DNA of 50,940 bases from a virus, in IMG/VR virus record IMGVR_UViG_3300010938_000006, positions 64,001 through 114,940 of that record. One strand, 5' to 3'. Both the position numbers and the translations under genes were made by a program. The notes under the pieces were generated by a model. It saw only the letters and a program-made list of their open reading frames with translations, ran no database searches and was not told the origin of the DNA. Below are positions 27,723 through 36,990 of the stretch, piece after piece. The first letter of the stretch is position 1; each line of letters starts with the position of its first letter.

Positions 27723-30700
27723 ATGGGAAGAATTTCCATAAGGATCTTTAATAACCCCGATATTGGTGGTTACTACCATCGTAAAGCGGTTAATATATTA
27801 GATTCTGTTACCACTAGTTTACCCACAGGTATAACTATAACCCTTGATGGATATCAGATTACTGATGGTGACAGAGTTCTATTTACCAATCTATCAGACC
27901 CTTCCTTAAATGGTAGGATCTATGAAGCTGATATTGTAGATAAAAAACTTATCTTTAAATTGGCTAGAGATGGTCGTGCGTCTAATGGTGATACCTTGGA
28001 TGGTGATACTACTTACGTATACTTCGGTTCACATAAAGGTGAACTATGGACGTATGACGGCGGCACTTGGATACAATTAGATGTTGATATTCTAGAATCA
28101 GATGATATCAAACGTGATGGTTCAGCGCCCCCATTAGCCGATATTTCTTGGGACGGATATAAATTAACGGATTTGGGCGCTCCTACTAATCCTAATGACG
28201 CTGCTACAAAAGCTTATATTGATGCTGGTATTTCTGGTATCACTGAGCAAGTTCAAGATACCGTTGCGGCTTTAATTCAAAATGGAACGGGATTAAACTG
28301 GACTTACAATGATACTCTTAATACATTAACTGGCAACGTCACTCTTTCTCCTTTTAACACTACTGATTTAGCTGAAGGATCTAATTTATATTATACAGAT
28401 GAACGAGTTGATGATCGTGTATCAACTTTAATACAGAATGGTACTGGTCTAACTTGGACTTATAATGATGGATTAGGTACTTTACAAGGTAATGTTTCCT
28501 TATCTCCCTTTTCTACTTCAGATCTAGTAGAAGGTTTAAATCTATATTATACTCAAGCTAGATTTAATATAGCTTTTGCAGCTAAAAGCACTACTGATTT
28601 AGCAGAAGGCAGTAATCTTTACTATACCGATGAGCGAGTTGATGATAGAGTTGCAGCATTAATTATTGACGGTCCAGGTATTACTTGGACTTATAATGAT
28701 GGTGCTGGAACACTTCAAGCCTCTTCTTCTCTTGCAGGATTCGATACTGATGATCTTGCTGAAGGAGCCACAAATCTATATTTTACTAATGAACGTGTAG
28801 ATGATAGAGTAGCGGCGTTAATTCAAAATGGTACTGGTATCCAATGGACTTATAATGATGGTGCCAATACTCTTCAAGCTAATGTCTCTTTGTCTGCATT
28901 TTCAACTTCAGATTTAGCAGAAGGTTCAAATCTTTATTATACTGAGGAACGAGTCGATGACCGAGTTTCTACATTAATACAAAATGGAACCGGTCTAACT
29001 TGGACTTATAATGATATTCTTAATACTTTTACTGGTAATGTCAGTTTAGCATCATTCAGTACTACTAATCTTGCTGAAGGCAGCAATCTATATTTTACTG
29101 ATGAGAGAGCGCAAGATGCCGTCGGCGCTGCGCTACTTAATAGCTCATCTTTAACTTGGAGTTATAACGATACAGCTAATCAAATTAGTGCAGTTGTTGT
29201 TGCTTCAGGTATTACCCACGGAAATTTATCAGGACTTTCTGCGGACGATCACCCTCAATATGTACTATTAGCGGGTCGTGCTGGTGGACAAACCGTTAAT
29301 GGTGGTAATGCTGCTAGTGAAAATTTAGTACTAACCTCCACTTCTAATCCTACCAAAGGTGAGATTCAATTAAGCGATTCAGTGCGTATTATGGGCACTG
29401 GCCGTAATCTTCTTTGGAACGTCGATGCAAACGGTAACATAGGTGCTATAACAGTTAACAGACCTAATAAAGCTTATTTAGCTACTGGATTAGGTATTGC
29501 TGGCGGCGACCCTGATGGTGAAGATAGGATTAAAGTCGCTGGTTCTAGTTCAGATAGACAACTAATCGTTATTAGTAACTCTAATAATGCTGGTGAAGCT
29601 GGACATAAAGCAGTTAATGATACTGCTGGAGCAGTTAGATTAGTGACTTTAGGTTCTGCTCATGTTACTTCTGGCCTATTACAGGCTAATGAAGCACTAC
29701 TTATGTCTGATTCTGGCCTTGCCAATGGACTAATAGTTGCGGCTAGCGGTAAGATAAGTTTGGCAGTTGGCGGAACCGCTGCTGCTAATGAAGTTTTAAG
29801 ACTATCAGGCAGTACTGTTTCTTTAATGAAAACTGCTGCTGCTCACCTATTGTGGAACACTGATGCTTCTGGTGATGTTGGTGCTTCTGGAGCAAATAGG
29901 CCCAATAATCTATTTTTAGCAAATAATGCTACTATTGGCGCTCAATTACTAGCTTCTGATGGAACGGTAGCATTACCTTCTATGGCTTTCTCTGCTGACC
30001 CAGATAAAGGTTGGTATAGGGACGCTAGTGCAAGAATGGCTCTATCTTATGATGGAGTTAGACATTCATATCAACATATTTCTGGTGGTATTCCATTATT
30101 TACATTTGATTCTCCTGTTAATTCAAGAGGTCAAATACAAATAGCTGATAATAGTGCTGCTCTATATTTAGTTGCTTCTGCTAGTTCAGGAACTGGAGCC
30201 GAATTTAGACTTCATGGGTCTACTCATCTTTCTTTTGCTTCTGTTACACAATTTGTTACTAATAACGTTGTAAGTGGTTCTATTTCGTCTACTTCCGTAT
30301 GGACTCTAGGTGCTGCTAATAGCGTTGCTTCTCATTTAGTTAATGGCGAGAAATTAATTCTACAAAATACTGGTGCTGGTGGAGGTGCTACTGATGCTTT
30401 CTTCCACGCTAAGAATACCAATACGGGTTCTGATGCGCACGCTGGATTAATTGTAGAAGCAGAAGGTACTGGCGGAGATTCTTATATTCAGTTCGATTTT
30501 ACTAATGCGGCCACTGACTGGTCCATTGGAATGAAGCGAACTACTGGGAATTATCATGTAAGTAATTCTACTGTTTTAGGAACCAATGATTATTTCTTAG
30601 CTACTACTGCAGGAAAACTAGTATTAGGTTTAGTTGGTGGAACGCAAGTTCACGAACTAAATGGCTCCTTGAGTATATTTGGAGCTAATAACCTATTATG

Positions 30701-31148
30701 GAATACTGATGGTGGCGGCAATATTGGAGCCCCTGGAGTTAATCGCCCAGATAAAATTTATGCTAAGAGCCAGATTATACTTGGTTCATTTACTTTAGAT
30801 CCCACAGAACTAGGATACATTGATGATGCTGAAGGGTTAACGTCAGTTACTCTTGTTGATAATACGGCATCTAATACTTTAGTCGCTGCTTGGGCACATG
30901 CTAGCTTTAGCTCTATTCGAGTTGAGTACTCTTTAAGTAGAGGCGCTGGAATTAGAGAAACTGGCACGATATTAATTGCTACGGACGGTATTACTGCTAC
31001 ACATAGTAGAGTTGGTGCTCCGCTAGGTTCTAATGGAGTCACGTTTGACGTTGATATTTCTGGCGCAAACGTAAGACTACTTTATACAACCACTAGCACT
31101 GGTACTAACGCTACTATGAAGTACAAGATTCTTAAATGGTTAGCTTAA
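27723..31148 (+). CDS. Long tail fibre with tandem repeats
   Basis: 1141 residues. Residues about 179-495 are six tandem repeats (see repeat entry). They are followed by HGNLSGLSADDHPQYVL, a well-known phage fibre motif, and three copies of a LLWNxDxxGxIG...NRP unit at about nt 29406, 29844 and 30690. The C-terminus is beta-rich and ends TMKYKILKWLA. It lies between two other fibre genes and is probably a distal or middle fibre part. No tail-fibre assembly chaperone gene is visible nearby. Confidence 0.85.
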   Translation: MGRISIRIFNNPDIGGYYHRKAVNILDSVTTSLPTGITITLDGYQITDGDRVLFTNLSDPSLNGRIYEADIVDKKLIFKLARDGRASNGDTLDGDTTYVYFGSHKGELWTYDGGTWIQLDVDILESDDIKRDGSAPPLADISWDGYKLTDLGAPTNPNDAATKAYIDAGISGITEQVQDTVAALIQNGTGLNWTYNDTLNTLTGNVTLSPFNTTDLAEGSNLYYTDERVDDRVSTLIQNGTGLTWTYNDGLGTLQGNVSLSPFSTSDLVEGLNLYYTQARFNIAFAAKSTTDLAEGSNLYYTDERVDDRVAALIIDGPGITWTYNDGAGTLQASSSLAGFDTDDLAEGATNLYFTNERVDDRVAALIQNGTGIQWTYNDGANTLQANVSLSAFSTSDLAEGSNLYYTEERVDDRVSTLIQNGTGLTWTYNDILNTFTGNVSLASFSTTNLAEGSNLYFTDERAQDAVGAALLNSSSLTWSYNDTANQISAVVVASGITHGNLSGLSADDHPQYVLLAGRAGGQTVNGGNAASENLVLTSTSNPTKGEIQLSDSVRIMGTGRNLLWNVDANGNIGAITVNRPNKAYLATGLGIAGGDPDGEDRIKVAGSSSDRQLIVISNSNNAGEAGHKAVNDTAGAVRLVTLGSAHVTSGLLQANEALLMSDSGLANGLIVAASGKISLAVGGTAAANEVLRLSGSTVSLMKTAAAHLLWNTDASGDVGASGANRPNNLFLANNATIGAQLLASDGTVALPSMAFSADPDKGWYRDASARMALSYDGVRHSYQHISGGIPLFTFDSPVNSRGQIQIADNSAALYLVASASSGTGAEFRLHGSTHLSFASVTQFVTNNVVSGSISSTSVWTLGAANSVASHLVNGEKLILQNTGAGGGATDAFFHAKNTNTGSDAHAGLIVEAEGTGGDSYIQFDFTNAATDWSIGMKRTTGNYHVSNSTVLGTNDYFLATTAGKLVLGLVGGTQVHELNGSLSIFGANNLLWNTDGGGNIGAPGVNRPDKIYAKSQIILGSFTLDPTELGYIDDAEGLTSVTLVDNTASNTLVAAWAHASFSSIRVEYSLSRGAGIRETGTILIATDGITATHSRVGAPLGSNGVTFDVDISGANVRLLYTTTSTGTNATMKYKILKWLA
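28264..29205 (+). repeat. Six tandem ~52-codon fibre repeats
   Basis: The unit contains IQNGTGLTWTYND, a short Gly/Asn stretch, SLSPFSTSDLAEG and NLYYTDERVDDRV. W(T/S)YND occurs six times and NLY(Y/F)T six times. Copies differ at the DNA level but keep the protein pattern, which fits a repeating triple-beta or coiled shaft that can change length by recombination. Confidence 0.85.
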
Positions 31149-31160
31149 TAGAGGAAAAAT

Positions 31161-34100
31161 ATGGCTGGTAATCAATCTTTTTATATAGATACTACATTAG
31201 AGAGCAAATTACTATTGCTCAAAAGTAGCGTAGCTGATTTTACTCCATTGAAGCTACAAGCTCAGACATCTACTAGCATTGTCAGATTGATGATGCAGAA
31301 TAGTGATGCCTCACGCTTTATGAGTCTCATATGGGATTCTGCAGGTGGAGCTGAAGTTCTAAATATAACGGGAGATTCTCAAACTCCTGCTCAGTTTTTT
31401 AGAACGGGCGATGTTACGTTAACTTCTACACTTACAAATCAACTTAGAGTTAAAAGTAAGTTTTTAGTACTAAATAGTGCTGGCAGTGCTGGTGCTTTTA
31501 GTGAAGTTAATACTGGTACTGGAGATGGTGGTGTTGTTATCTCTGGTGAAAATGGTTCTGGTGGATTGGCCGCTCAACTTTGGTTATACGGTCCTACTTC
31601 TGGCGCTCCAAGTGATATTCGATTTAGACAGAATGGAGTCGATACTATAATATTTTATGGTTCTGTTACTCCTCGTAGAATGGTTTTGGGTCAACCCGGA
31701 GATACGAATCAACACACTATTTATGGTAGTTTTGATACTCTTAACCCTCAATCTGGCACAGTTCAATGGAGTTTTAGAAAAGACGTAAATGCTGGAGATA
31801 GTACTAATATAGCTCAAATAGCTTTGGGCAATAGTGGATCTAACCAAGGACATTTAAGAGTTGGTTATACTAATGCTGCGGCAGCAGGTTCTCCTTCTGC
31901 TCAATTTGCGTTTGATCCTAGAAATAACGCAGATACTACCAATATTAATGCTGGTAGATTACTTTTTCAAAAAGTAGCCGGCAATAATGGCGCTCAAGCT
32001 CTTATCCAAACCTCTACTACTAGTGGTACGTTAACAACTGCCATTAGTATTAATGAAGCTCAACTAGTAACTTTGGGAGCCCCAGGCACAGACGTAGCCC
32101 ATTCAATTAATGGCGGATTAGAATTAATTACTGCTACTAAAGGTATTGCAGTAAATGATACTAATACTACAACTAATATAATGGTAATTAAAAGAAATCA
32201 GGATGCTACAACTAGATTTCTATTTGTAAATAATGATAATGGAGTTTCTTCTCAAGCTAGATTAAGTATAGCTGCGGGCGCTGGCGATATTAATATTTTT
32301 GGTACTTCTGTAGCAGGTGGAGCAACAAATAGAATAGAAGCTGATGCTACCTTTACTGGCGGCATGATTATTTCCCAATTAGGAAATAATTCTATGGTTC
32401 TAAGGACCAACAGTACTGATGCTCTTACTATTCAAGGTAATCAAACTGTTATTGTTGCTAGTAGTTTAAGGGTTGGGACTGGTGGTTTTGGAGCTTTTGG
32501 TGCTGTTTCTGGAGCCCATCAAGCTTTTTCTTCAAGTCTTTCTACAGGCACATCTACTACTAATAGTATTGTAGGGGTAGGAGCTTTTGTTAATGATGGA
32601 ATCAATAATAAACGAATAAGTTTATTTGCTGATCATTTAAATCAAAGTGTTGGTATTGTTTACTCAGCTTCCTCTGGTGGACCGGCTTTTTATATTTCCA
32701 ATGCTTTTACTGGTAAGGTTCCATTAAGTTTTAGTGCTACTGATTTAGTTACCATAGGTGGTACTGGAGTAACTCAAACGCATTTAATTCGGAGCCGTGG
32801 TCTTGCGACTACTGATGCTCCAAGTGGATCAAGTACTGGTTTTAGTGCTGTTCATGATTCTGATACTGCTGGTTCTAGTGCTGCATTTGCTGCTCAAGTA
32901 GCAGGTTCTTCTGCTGGTGATCCAGTAATGGCCTTTGTGGTCGCTGGTCAAAATGCTTTTGCAATGGGCATGGACAACGATGATTCTGATCAATTTAAAA
33001 TTTCATTAGGTACTACTTTAGGTACTACTGATTATCTTAAATTAAATACTAGTGGTCAATTTACTTTCGGAGCTTCTGGTAACAGTAATCAGCATACAAT
33101 TAATGGTCCAGTTAGAATTAGTAACGTTTCTGGCCCCATACTAGAACTATTAGATGGCGGAACTTTTGGAACTAATGCTGATCCTTATATATCCTTCAGA
33201 GATTCCTCTGTTGAAGGCGGTAGAGTTGGGTTTACAAGCGCAGCTACTAATACTCTTCAACTTAGAAATATTATCTCTGGCGGCGGTTTAAGTTTAAGTA
33301 CCAATAACCAAGAACAGTTATTTTTATCTGATTCCACCACAGGACATGATGCTAGTTATGGCGTTATTAACCAAACTATGCGGTATAAGGGCAGCCTTTT
33401 TATTGGTCGTTCTGCTACTGAATACCCATACGTAGGATTTAATGCTCGCAGTAAATCTGGAGCTAATACGTATGATTATGATAGTGCAGATACAGCTAGT
33501 ATAATTCGTTTTGATGATGGTGGATTTAGATTTCGTGGTACAGCTACCATAGGTACTATTGGCGGCGCAATTACTTTTGTTGATAATATGTTTCTCAACA
33601 AAAATGGCGTGCTAATGATTGGTACAACCACGGCAGCAGCTTCTACCCCTTATGTTGATTTTGTAAGAGGTACAGCCGGTACTGCTTCTGGAATAGGTCA
33701 TATTAGATTATCTGATATTACTACGGATGCTACTGGTAAACAAACTGCTATTTCCTGGCGTCATACTACGAATGCTGAAGAAGATCATGCAATATTTTAT
33801 GCTTCTGGCGCAGATCTTTATTTAGGTGGTGGTTTATCTGCTTTAAATGCTGTTAGTACTTTACGATTTTATACTGGGGCTACTTCTACGACCACTACTG
33901 GTTCTGAAGCAATGCGTATTTCTAGCGGTCAGGATGTATATATTGGTACTACGTCTAACCAAGGTGGGCATACCATTGAAAAATTAAACGTATATAATAT
34001 TACTGGAGCTACTGCTCCTGGCACTAATTCCTATGCTAATATTTCTTCGTTTTTAGATATGAACACTATGAATGCTATGACCTCTGGTACTAATTCTAGT

Positions 34101-35270
34101 ACTATGTATATTAGTATGCGTAGAAATCTAAGTTCTCAAGTAGCTAACGTTACTGATACTGGAGCTAGTGGCTTATCTACTATATTTGCTGAAGCAAGGA
34201 TTAGTACTGCTCCTACTTTTAGTTATATTAATACCTCTACTCCTGGAGTTGCAGTTCTACGAATTGCTGGTCCTGTATTAGCTGGCGGCGGCACCACTTC
34301 TATTACTAACTATAATGGTATTAGAATTGACAGTAACTCAGCAGCGACCGGCACTAATAAATACGGTTTATTTATTGATGACCATTCTGGTGCTACTAAT
34401 AACTGGTCAATTTGGACTACAACTGTAGGTAGTGTTAGATTTGGTAATACTTTACGAATAGGAGATATTTCTGGTGTCTTATCGTTAGATAATGAGCAAA
34501 TTTCTGTACGACGTTTATTACAGTCTGGTGATTTATCGTTAGGTAATATTGCTGGCCAATTTGAGTACAATAATACTAATGATGCTGCAGTTACTAGTTC
34601 AGCTACTCAAGCTTCATTAGGAGCTATTTATCGTAGAACTATTACTACTAGTATTACTGATAGTGCAACAGCAAGTTATTTTGGATTAGGCGCAAATTTT
34701 GTCTATACTGTTTCTTCTGGACAAACTTATACTAATACTTCTGAAATATACGCAGCTATTTTAGCAGGATCTCCCAGTTTATCTGGAGGGGGATCACTTG
34801 CTATTACTCATTATTCTGGATTACTAGTATCTTCTAGTTCTATTAATACTGGTACTAATAAATATGGTATTAGAATTAATGATCAAACTGGAGCTACTAA
34901 TAATTTTTCAATATATACTGGCTCAGCTAAGTCTTCTTTTGGAGCAGCTATTGCAACTCGTAAAGGCGCAGATTTTACTTCTGTGTCTTCTACGGCGAAC
35001 TTTCCAAGTGCTCAGGGTTATTATAGAGTTGTTGGTTCTACGGCTATGACTATCCAAGGTATTGCGGCTGGTATTGACGGCCAAGTTATCAGAATTTATA
35101 ATAATTCCGGCCAAAATATGACTTTTGCACATCAAAACGGTTCAGCTTCTGCCAACGATCGAATCATTACCATGCTCGGCGCAGATGTTTCTACTGTCGG
35201 CGATGGATTTGCAGAATTAATTTATGATATCACTCAAGAACGTTGGGTGTTAATGTACGTCACTCCATAA
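31161..35270 (+). CDS. Very long tail fibre/receptor protein
   Basis: 1369 residues, Ser/Thr/Gly-rich beta structure throughout. Short His-rich steps (NQHTIYGSF, AHSINGGLEL, NQHTINGPVR, GGHTIEKLNV) recur every few hundred residues. A domain is duplicated near the C-terminus: TGTNKYGLFIDDHSGATNNW and TGTNKYGIRINDQTGATNNF. The last 90 residues (IYNNSGQNMTF, LIYDITQERWVLMYV) are a common fibre tip. It is the last gene of the tail operon and the best candidate for host-range determination. Confidence 0.85.
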   Translation: MAGNQSFYIDTTLESKLLLLKSSVADFTPLKLQAQTSTSIVRLMMQNSDASRFMSLIWDSAGGAEVLNITGDSQTPAQFFRTGDVTLTSTLTNQLRVKSKFLVLNSAGSAGAFSEVNTGTGDGGVVISGENGSGGLAAQLWLYGPTSGAPSDIRFRQNGVDTIIFYGSVTPRRMVLGQPGDTNQHTIYGSFDTLNPQSGTVQWSFRKDVNAGDSTNIAQIALGNSGSNQGHLRVGYTNAAAAGSPSAQFAFDPRNNADTTNINAGRLLFQKVAGNNGAQALIQTSTTSGTLTTAISINEAQLVTLGAPGTDVAHSINGGLELITATKGIAVNDTNTTTNIMVIKRNQDATTRFLFVNNDNGVSSQARLSIAAGAGDINIFGTSVAGGATNRIEADATFTGGMIISQLGNNSMVLRTNSTDALTIQGNQTVIVASSLRVGTGGFGAFGAVSGAHQAFSSSLSTGTSTTNSIVGVGAFVNDGINNKRISLFADHLNQSVGIVYSASSGGPAFYISNAFTGKVPLSFSATDLVTIGGTGVTQTHLIRSRGLATTDAPSGSSTGFSAVHDSDTAGSSAAFAAQVAGSSAGDPVMAFVVAGQNAFAMGMDNDDSDQFKISLGTTLGTTDYLKLNTSGQFTFGASGNSNQHTINGPVRISNVSGPILELLDGGTFGTNADPYISFRDSSVEGGRVGFTSAATNTLQLRNIISGGGLSLSTNNQEQLFLSDSTTGHDASYGVINQTMRYKGSLFIGRSATEYPYVGFNARSKSGANTYDYDSADTASIIRFDDGGFRFRGTATIGTIGGAITFVDNMFLNKNGVLMIGTTTAAASTPYVDFVRGTAGTASGIGHIRLSDITTDATGKQTAISWRHTTNAEEDHAIFYASGADLYLGGGLSALNAVSTLRFYTGATSTTTTGSEAMRISSGQDVYIGTTSNQGGHTIEKLNVYNITGATAPGTNSYANISSFLDMNTMNAMTSGTNSSTMYISMRRNLSSQVANVTDTGASGLSTIFAEARISTAPTFSYINTSTPGVAVLRIAGPVLAGGGTTSITNYNGIRIDSNSAATGTNKYGLFIDDHSGATNNWSIWTTTVGSVRFGNTLRIGDISGVLSLDNEQISVRRLLQSGDLSLGNIAGQFEYNNTNDAAVTSSATQASLGAIYRRTITTSITDSATASYFGLGANFVYTVSSGQTYTNTSEIYAAILAGSPSLSGGGSLAITHYSGLLVSSSSINTGTNKYGIRINDQTGATNNFSIYTGSAKSSFGAAIATRKGADFTSVSSTANFPSAQGYYRVVGSTAMTIQGIAAGIDGQVIRIYNNSGQNMTFAHQNGSASANDRIITMLGADVSTVGDGFAELIYDITQERWVLMYVTP

Positions 35271-35277
35271 TAAATAC

Positions 35278-35306
35278 TTGACTTATATATATATAAGTGT
35301 TATATT
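35278..35306 (+). promoter_or_regulatory. Sigma70-like promoter with extended -10
   Basis: TTGACT (35278-35283), a spacer of exactly 17 bases that is a TA repeat, and TATATT (35301-35306) preceded by TGT, an extended -10. It starts seven bases after the fibre stop and faces the small gene at 35373. It is the clearest host-type promoter I could find on the + strand. Confidence 0.75.
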
Positions 35307-35308
35307 GC

Positions 35309-35337
35309 TAAGTAGCGGGTCAAAAGCTCGCTACTTA
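35309..35337 (+). promoter_or_regulatory. 5' leader hairpin
   Basis: TAAGTAGCG (35309-35317) pairs with CGCTACTTA (35329-35337), nine pairs, and can extend inward with three G-U/G-C pairs to a five-base CAAAA loop. It sits at or just after the expected start of transcription and lacks a T run, so it is more likely an mRNA-stabilising leader than a terminator. If transcription starts near 35313 the outer pairs are lost. Confidence 0.5.
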
Positions 35338-35372
35338 AGTAAATGAATTCATAAACTTAAACGAGGAGATAT

Positions 35373-35750
35373 ATGAAACTAGGTATGTTAGTTAACCCTG
35401 ACTTTTTAGAGTCTCTTGGAAGTCTTCTAACGAAGGAACTTCCTCCGAAGACTGCTTTCAAGCTAAAGGGTTCTTTTAAACGAGTTCAAGAAGAAATCAA
35501 AAAGTACGAAGAAGTCCGCCAAGAAAACCTAAAGAAACTTGGTAAAAAGGACGATAAGGGCGAACTTATTACCGATAAAGAAGGTAAAGTTGAGTTTGAG
35601 CCCGGAGCTTACGAAGAAATGGTCAATAAACTCAAGGATTTACAAGATCTAGAGGTTGAGATTCCTTCGGTGAAACTTGATGAACTCGGTTCAAAGATAG
35701 ACATTTCCGTAAAGGATTTGGCTCTACTTGAAGGACTTATTGTAGAATAA
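35373..35750 (+). CDS. Small phage protein from its own promoter, unknown
   Basis: 125 residues, highly charged and helical: LPPKTAFKLKGSFKRVQEEI, then a Lys/Glu helix, a Gly/Asp turn and PSVKLDELGSKIDISVKDLA. This layout matches a phage family I have seen often (LPxKTAYKL..., ...LG...DISPxDL) whose function is not known. Strong GAGGAG ribosome site, own promoter and CGN/GGT-leaning codons suggest high expression. It separates the fibre genes from the endolysin. Confidence 0.75.
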   Translation: MKLGMLVNPDFLESLGSLLTKELPPKTAFKLKGSFKRVQEEIKKYEEVRQENLKKLGKKDDKGELITDKEGKVEFEPGAYEEMVNKLKDLQDLEVEIPSVKLDELGSKIDISVKDLALLEGLIVE

Positions 35751-35776
35751 GCCCTATATTCGTTATATTCGTTTAT

Positions 35777-35812
35777 ATAGGCCTTAGGTATGAAATACTA
35801 CCTAGGGCCTAT
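35777..35812 (+). other. Long inverted repeat (hairpin without T run)
   Basis: A 14-base stem, ATAGGCCTTAGGTA (35777-35790) with TACCTAGGGCCTAT (35799-35812), one G-U pair, loop of eight bases. No T run follows (CATTCCTCC), so ordinary termination is doubtful. The arms GCCTTAGG and CCTAGGGCC are the same as those of the terminator at 36934. It may be an RNA-processing or stability element between two late genes. Confidence 0.6.
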
Positions 35813-35888
35813 CATTCCTCCAACTAATCAAATACAAAGCAGAATTTAAGGAAATATAGGGTATTTCTACGCCTATCGAGGTATAAGT

Positions 35889-36350
35889 ATGTTAATTAAT
35901 TGGAAAGATCCAAAGTGTAAAATAAGTAAACACTTTACAGTACACGAAGCTCTATGGCTACCGTCCTGGCAAGTTTACCATATTCCATCAGAAGAAGAAA
36001 AAGCAAATATTATCAAAACTGCAGAAAAGATGGAATTAGTTAGAGAGTTTTTTGATAAGCCTGTTAATGTTAATTGCTGGATACGGCCTAGGTCAGTCAA
36101 CTGTCCAGATAAAAAAGCTTATCATGGTAGAAATTATAACGCTTTTGTTGGTGGGGCTCCTGGCTCTGCCCACACAGAAGGGCTAGCTGTCGATTTTACA
36201 GTTAGTACTGTAACTGCCAGCGATGCAAAAGATATGTTAAAAGATAACCTAGAAGCTTGGAATATTCGTATGGAGAATATAACTGGTAACTGGGTTCATA
36301 TAGATTTAAGACAGCCTCTGCCTGGTGGCAAAAGATTTTTCAAACCGTAG
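35889..36350 (+). CDS. Endolysin, peptidase M15 family
   Basis: 153 residues, a single M15 (VanY/Hedgehog-like) zinc peptidase domain without a wall-binding domain. Zinc ligands are His95 and Asp102 (SAHTEGLAVDF) and His137 (GNWVHIDL). SKHFTVHEALW at the N-terminus is the usual M15_3 start. It would cut the peptide side chain of peptidoglycan at the end of infection. The leader has a CGAGGTATAAGT ribosome region. No signal peptide, so a holin or other export route is needed. Confidence 0.85.
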   Translation: MLINWKDPKCKISKHFTVHEALWLPSWQVYHIPSEEEKANIIKTAEKMELVREFFDKPVNVNCWIRPRSVNCPDKKAYHGRNYNAFVGGAPGSAHTEGLAVDFTVSTVTASDAKDMLKDNLEAWNIRMENITGNWVHIDLRQPLPGGKRFFKP

Positions 36351-36364
36351 TAGGACGCTACTAC
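36347..36364 (+). other. Hairpin overlapping the endolysin stop
   Basis: GTAGTAG (36347-36353) and CTACTAC (36358-36364) form a seven-pair stem with a four-base loop, covering the TAG stop of the endolysin gene. It lacks a T run. It may affect mRNA ends or coupling to the next gene. Confidence 0.4.
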
Positions 36365-36402
36365 TAATATACAATATTACTATATAGTTAAAGGAATAAA
36401 CA

Positions 36403-36900
36403 ATGGCTCGACAAATGAAATTAGTCAATAAGCTTTCTCGCCGTGAGAAAGATATGCACATGAACCAACGTGGCGCTTACGACCGACGTAATAAACTAGA
36501 AGAGATTATGCAAAAGTCTCTTAAAGTGTTAAAACTTCTACGTAAACCTCAACGACGTATGGATCGTAACTTTGGTATTGATGCTGTCGGTAAAGAACCG
36601 ATGCTTGCGTATGATTTTAAAGCTGCGACTCTAGAACGCTTTGATTATGATGCTGGTGCTCCTACTGATTATGGTATGCGCATTACTTTCTCTTCTTCAG
36701 ATATACGTGAAGCTTCAGGAGTAGCGGTTGGAGATATTGTTGAAATTCGTGAAGGTTCTCTAAAGGGAGTTCACCTTAAAGTGGTGGCTGTTACGGATTC
36801 TACTCATATTCGTATGGAAGATGTTGCTTCTTTTGGAGGCGCAGAAAACAACGTTGATTGTCGTATGCATAATAGCGACGTAAAACGTAGTTACAATTAA
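36403..36900 (+). CDS. Small basic, highly expressed-looking protein, unknown
   Basis: 165 residues. The first 55 are very basic and helical (KLSRREKDMHMNQRGAYDRR, LLRKPQRRMDR); the rest is beta-rich with VGDIVEIREGSLKGVHLKVV, a KOW/SH3-like strand pattern. Almost all Arg codons are CGN, as in sheath and tube gene 1, so strong expression is likely. It may bind nucleic acid or be a minor virion protein; neither is shown. It is the last + strand gene before the convergent terminator. Confidence 0.7.
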   Translation: MARQMKLVNKLSRREKDMHMNQRGAYDRRNKLEEIMQKSLKVLKLLRKPQRRMDRNFGIDAVGKEPMLAYDFKAATLERFDYDAGAPTDYGMRITFSSSDIREASGVAVGDIVEIREGSLKGVHLKVVAVTDSTHIRMEDVASFGGAENNVDCRMHNSDVKRSYN

Positions 36901-36933
36901 GTTTTCTTTTAAGGTAAAATCTTAAAAGGAAGG

Positions 36934-36990
36934 GGCCTTAGGGTTGGTGTGTTCTCCTCGGTACGCCAATTCCTAGGGCCTTTTTATTTT
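36934..36990 (+). terminator. Terminator at the convergent end of the two modules
   Basis: GGCCTTAGG (36934-36942) pairs with CCTAGGGCC (36972-36980), continued inward by GTTGG/CCAAT with a bulge, and is followed by TTTTTATTTT (36981-36990). The stop of the leftward gene (36984-36986) lies in this T run. A further inverted repeat CTTTTAAG/CTTAAAAG (36906-36928) sits just upstream. On the - strand the sequence beyond the stem is moderately T-rich, so it may also stop leftward transcripts. Confidence 0.8.

Noticed and set aside
35777-35812. Rho-independent terminator
   Set aside because: The stem is strong, but no T run follows, so it is listed as an inverted repeat instead.
36361-36402. Promoter before the 36403 gene
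   Set aside because: TATAGT- and TACAAT-like boxes exist in this AT-rich spacer, but no matching -35 box at 16-18 bases was seen.
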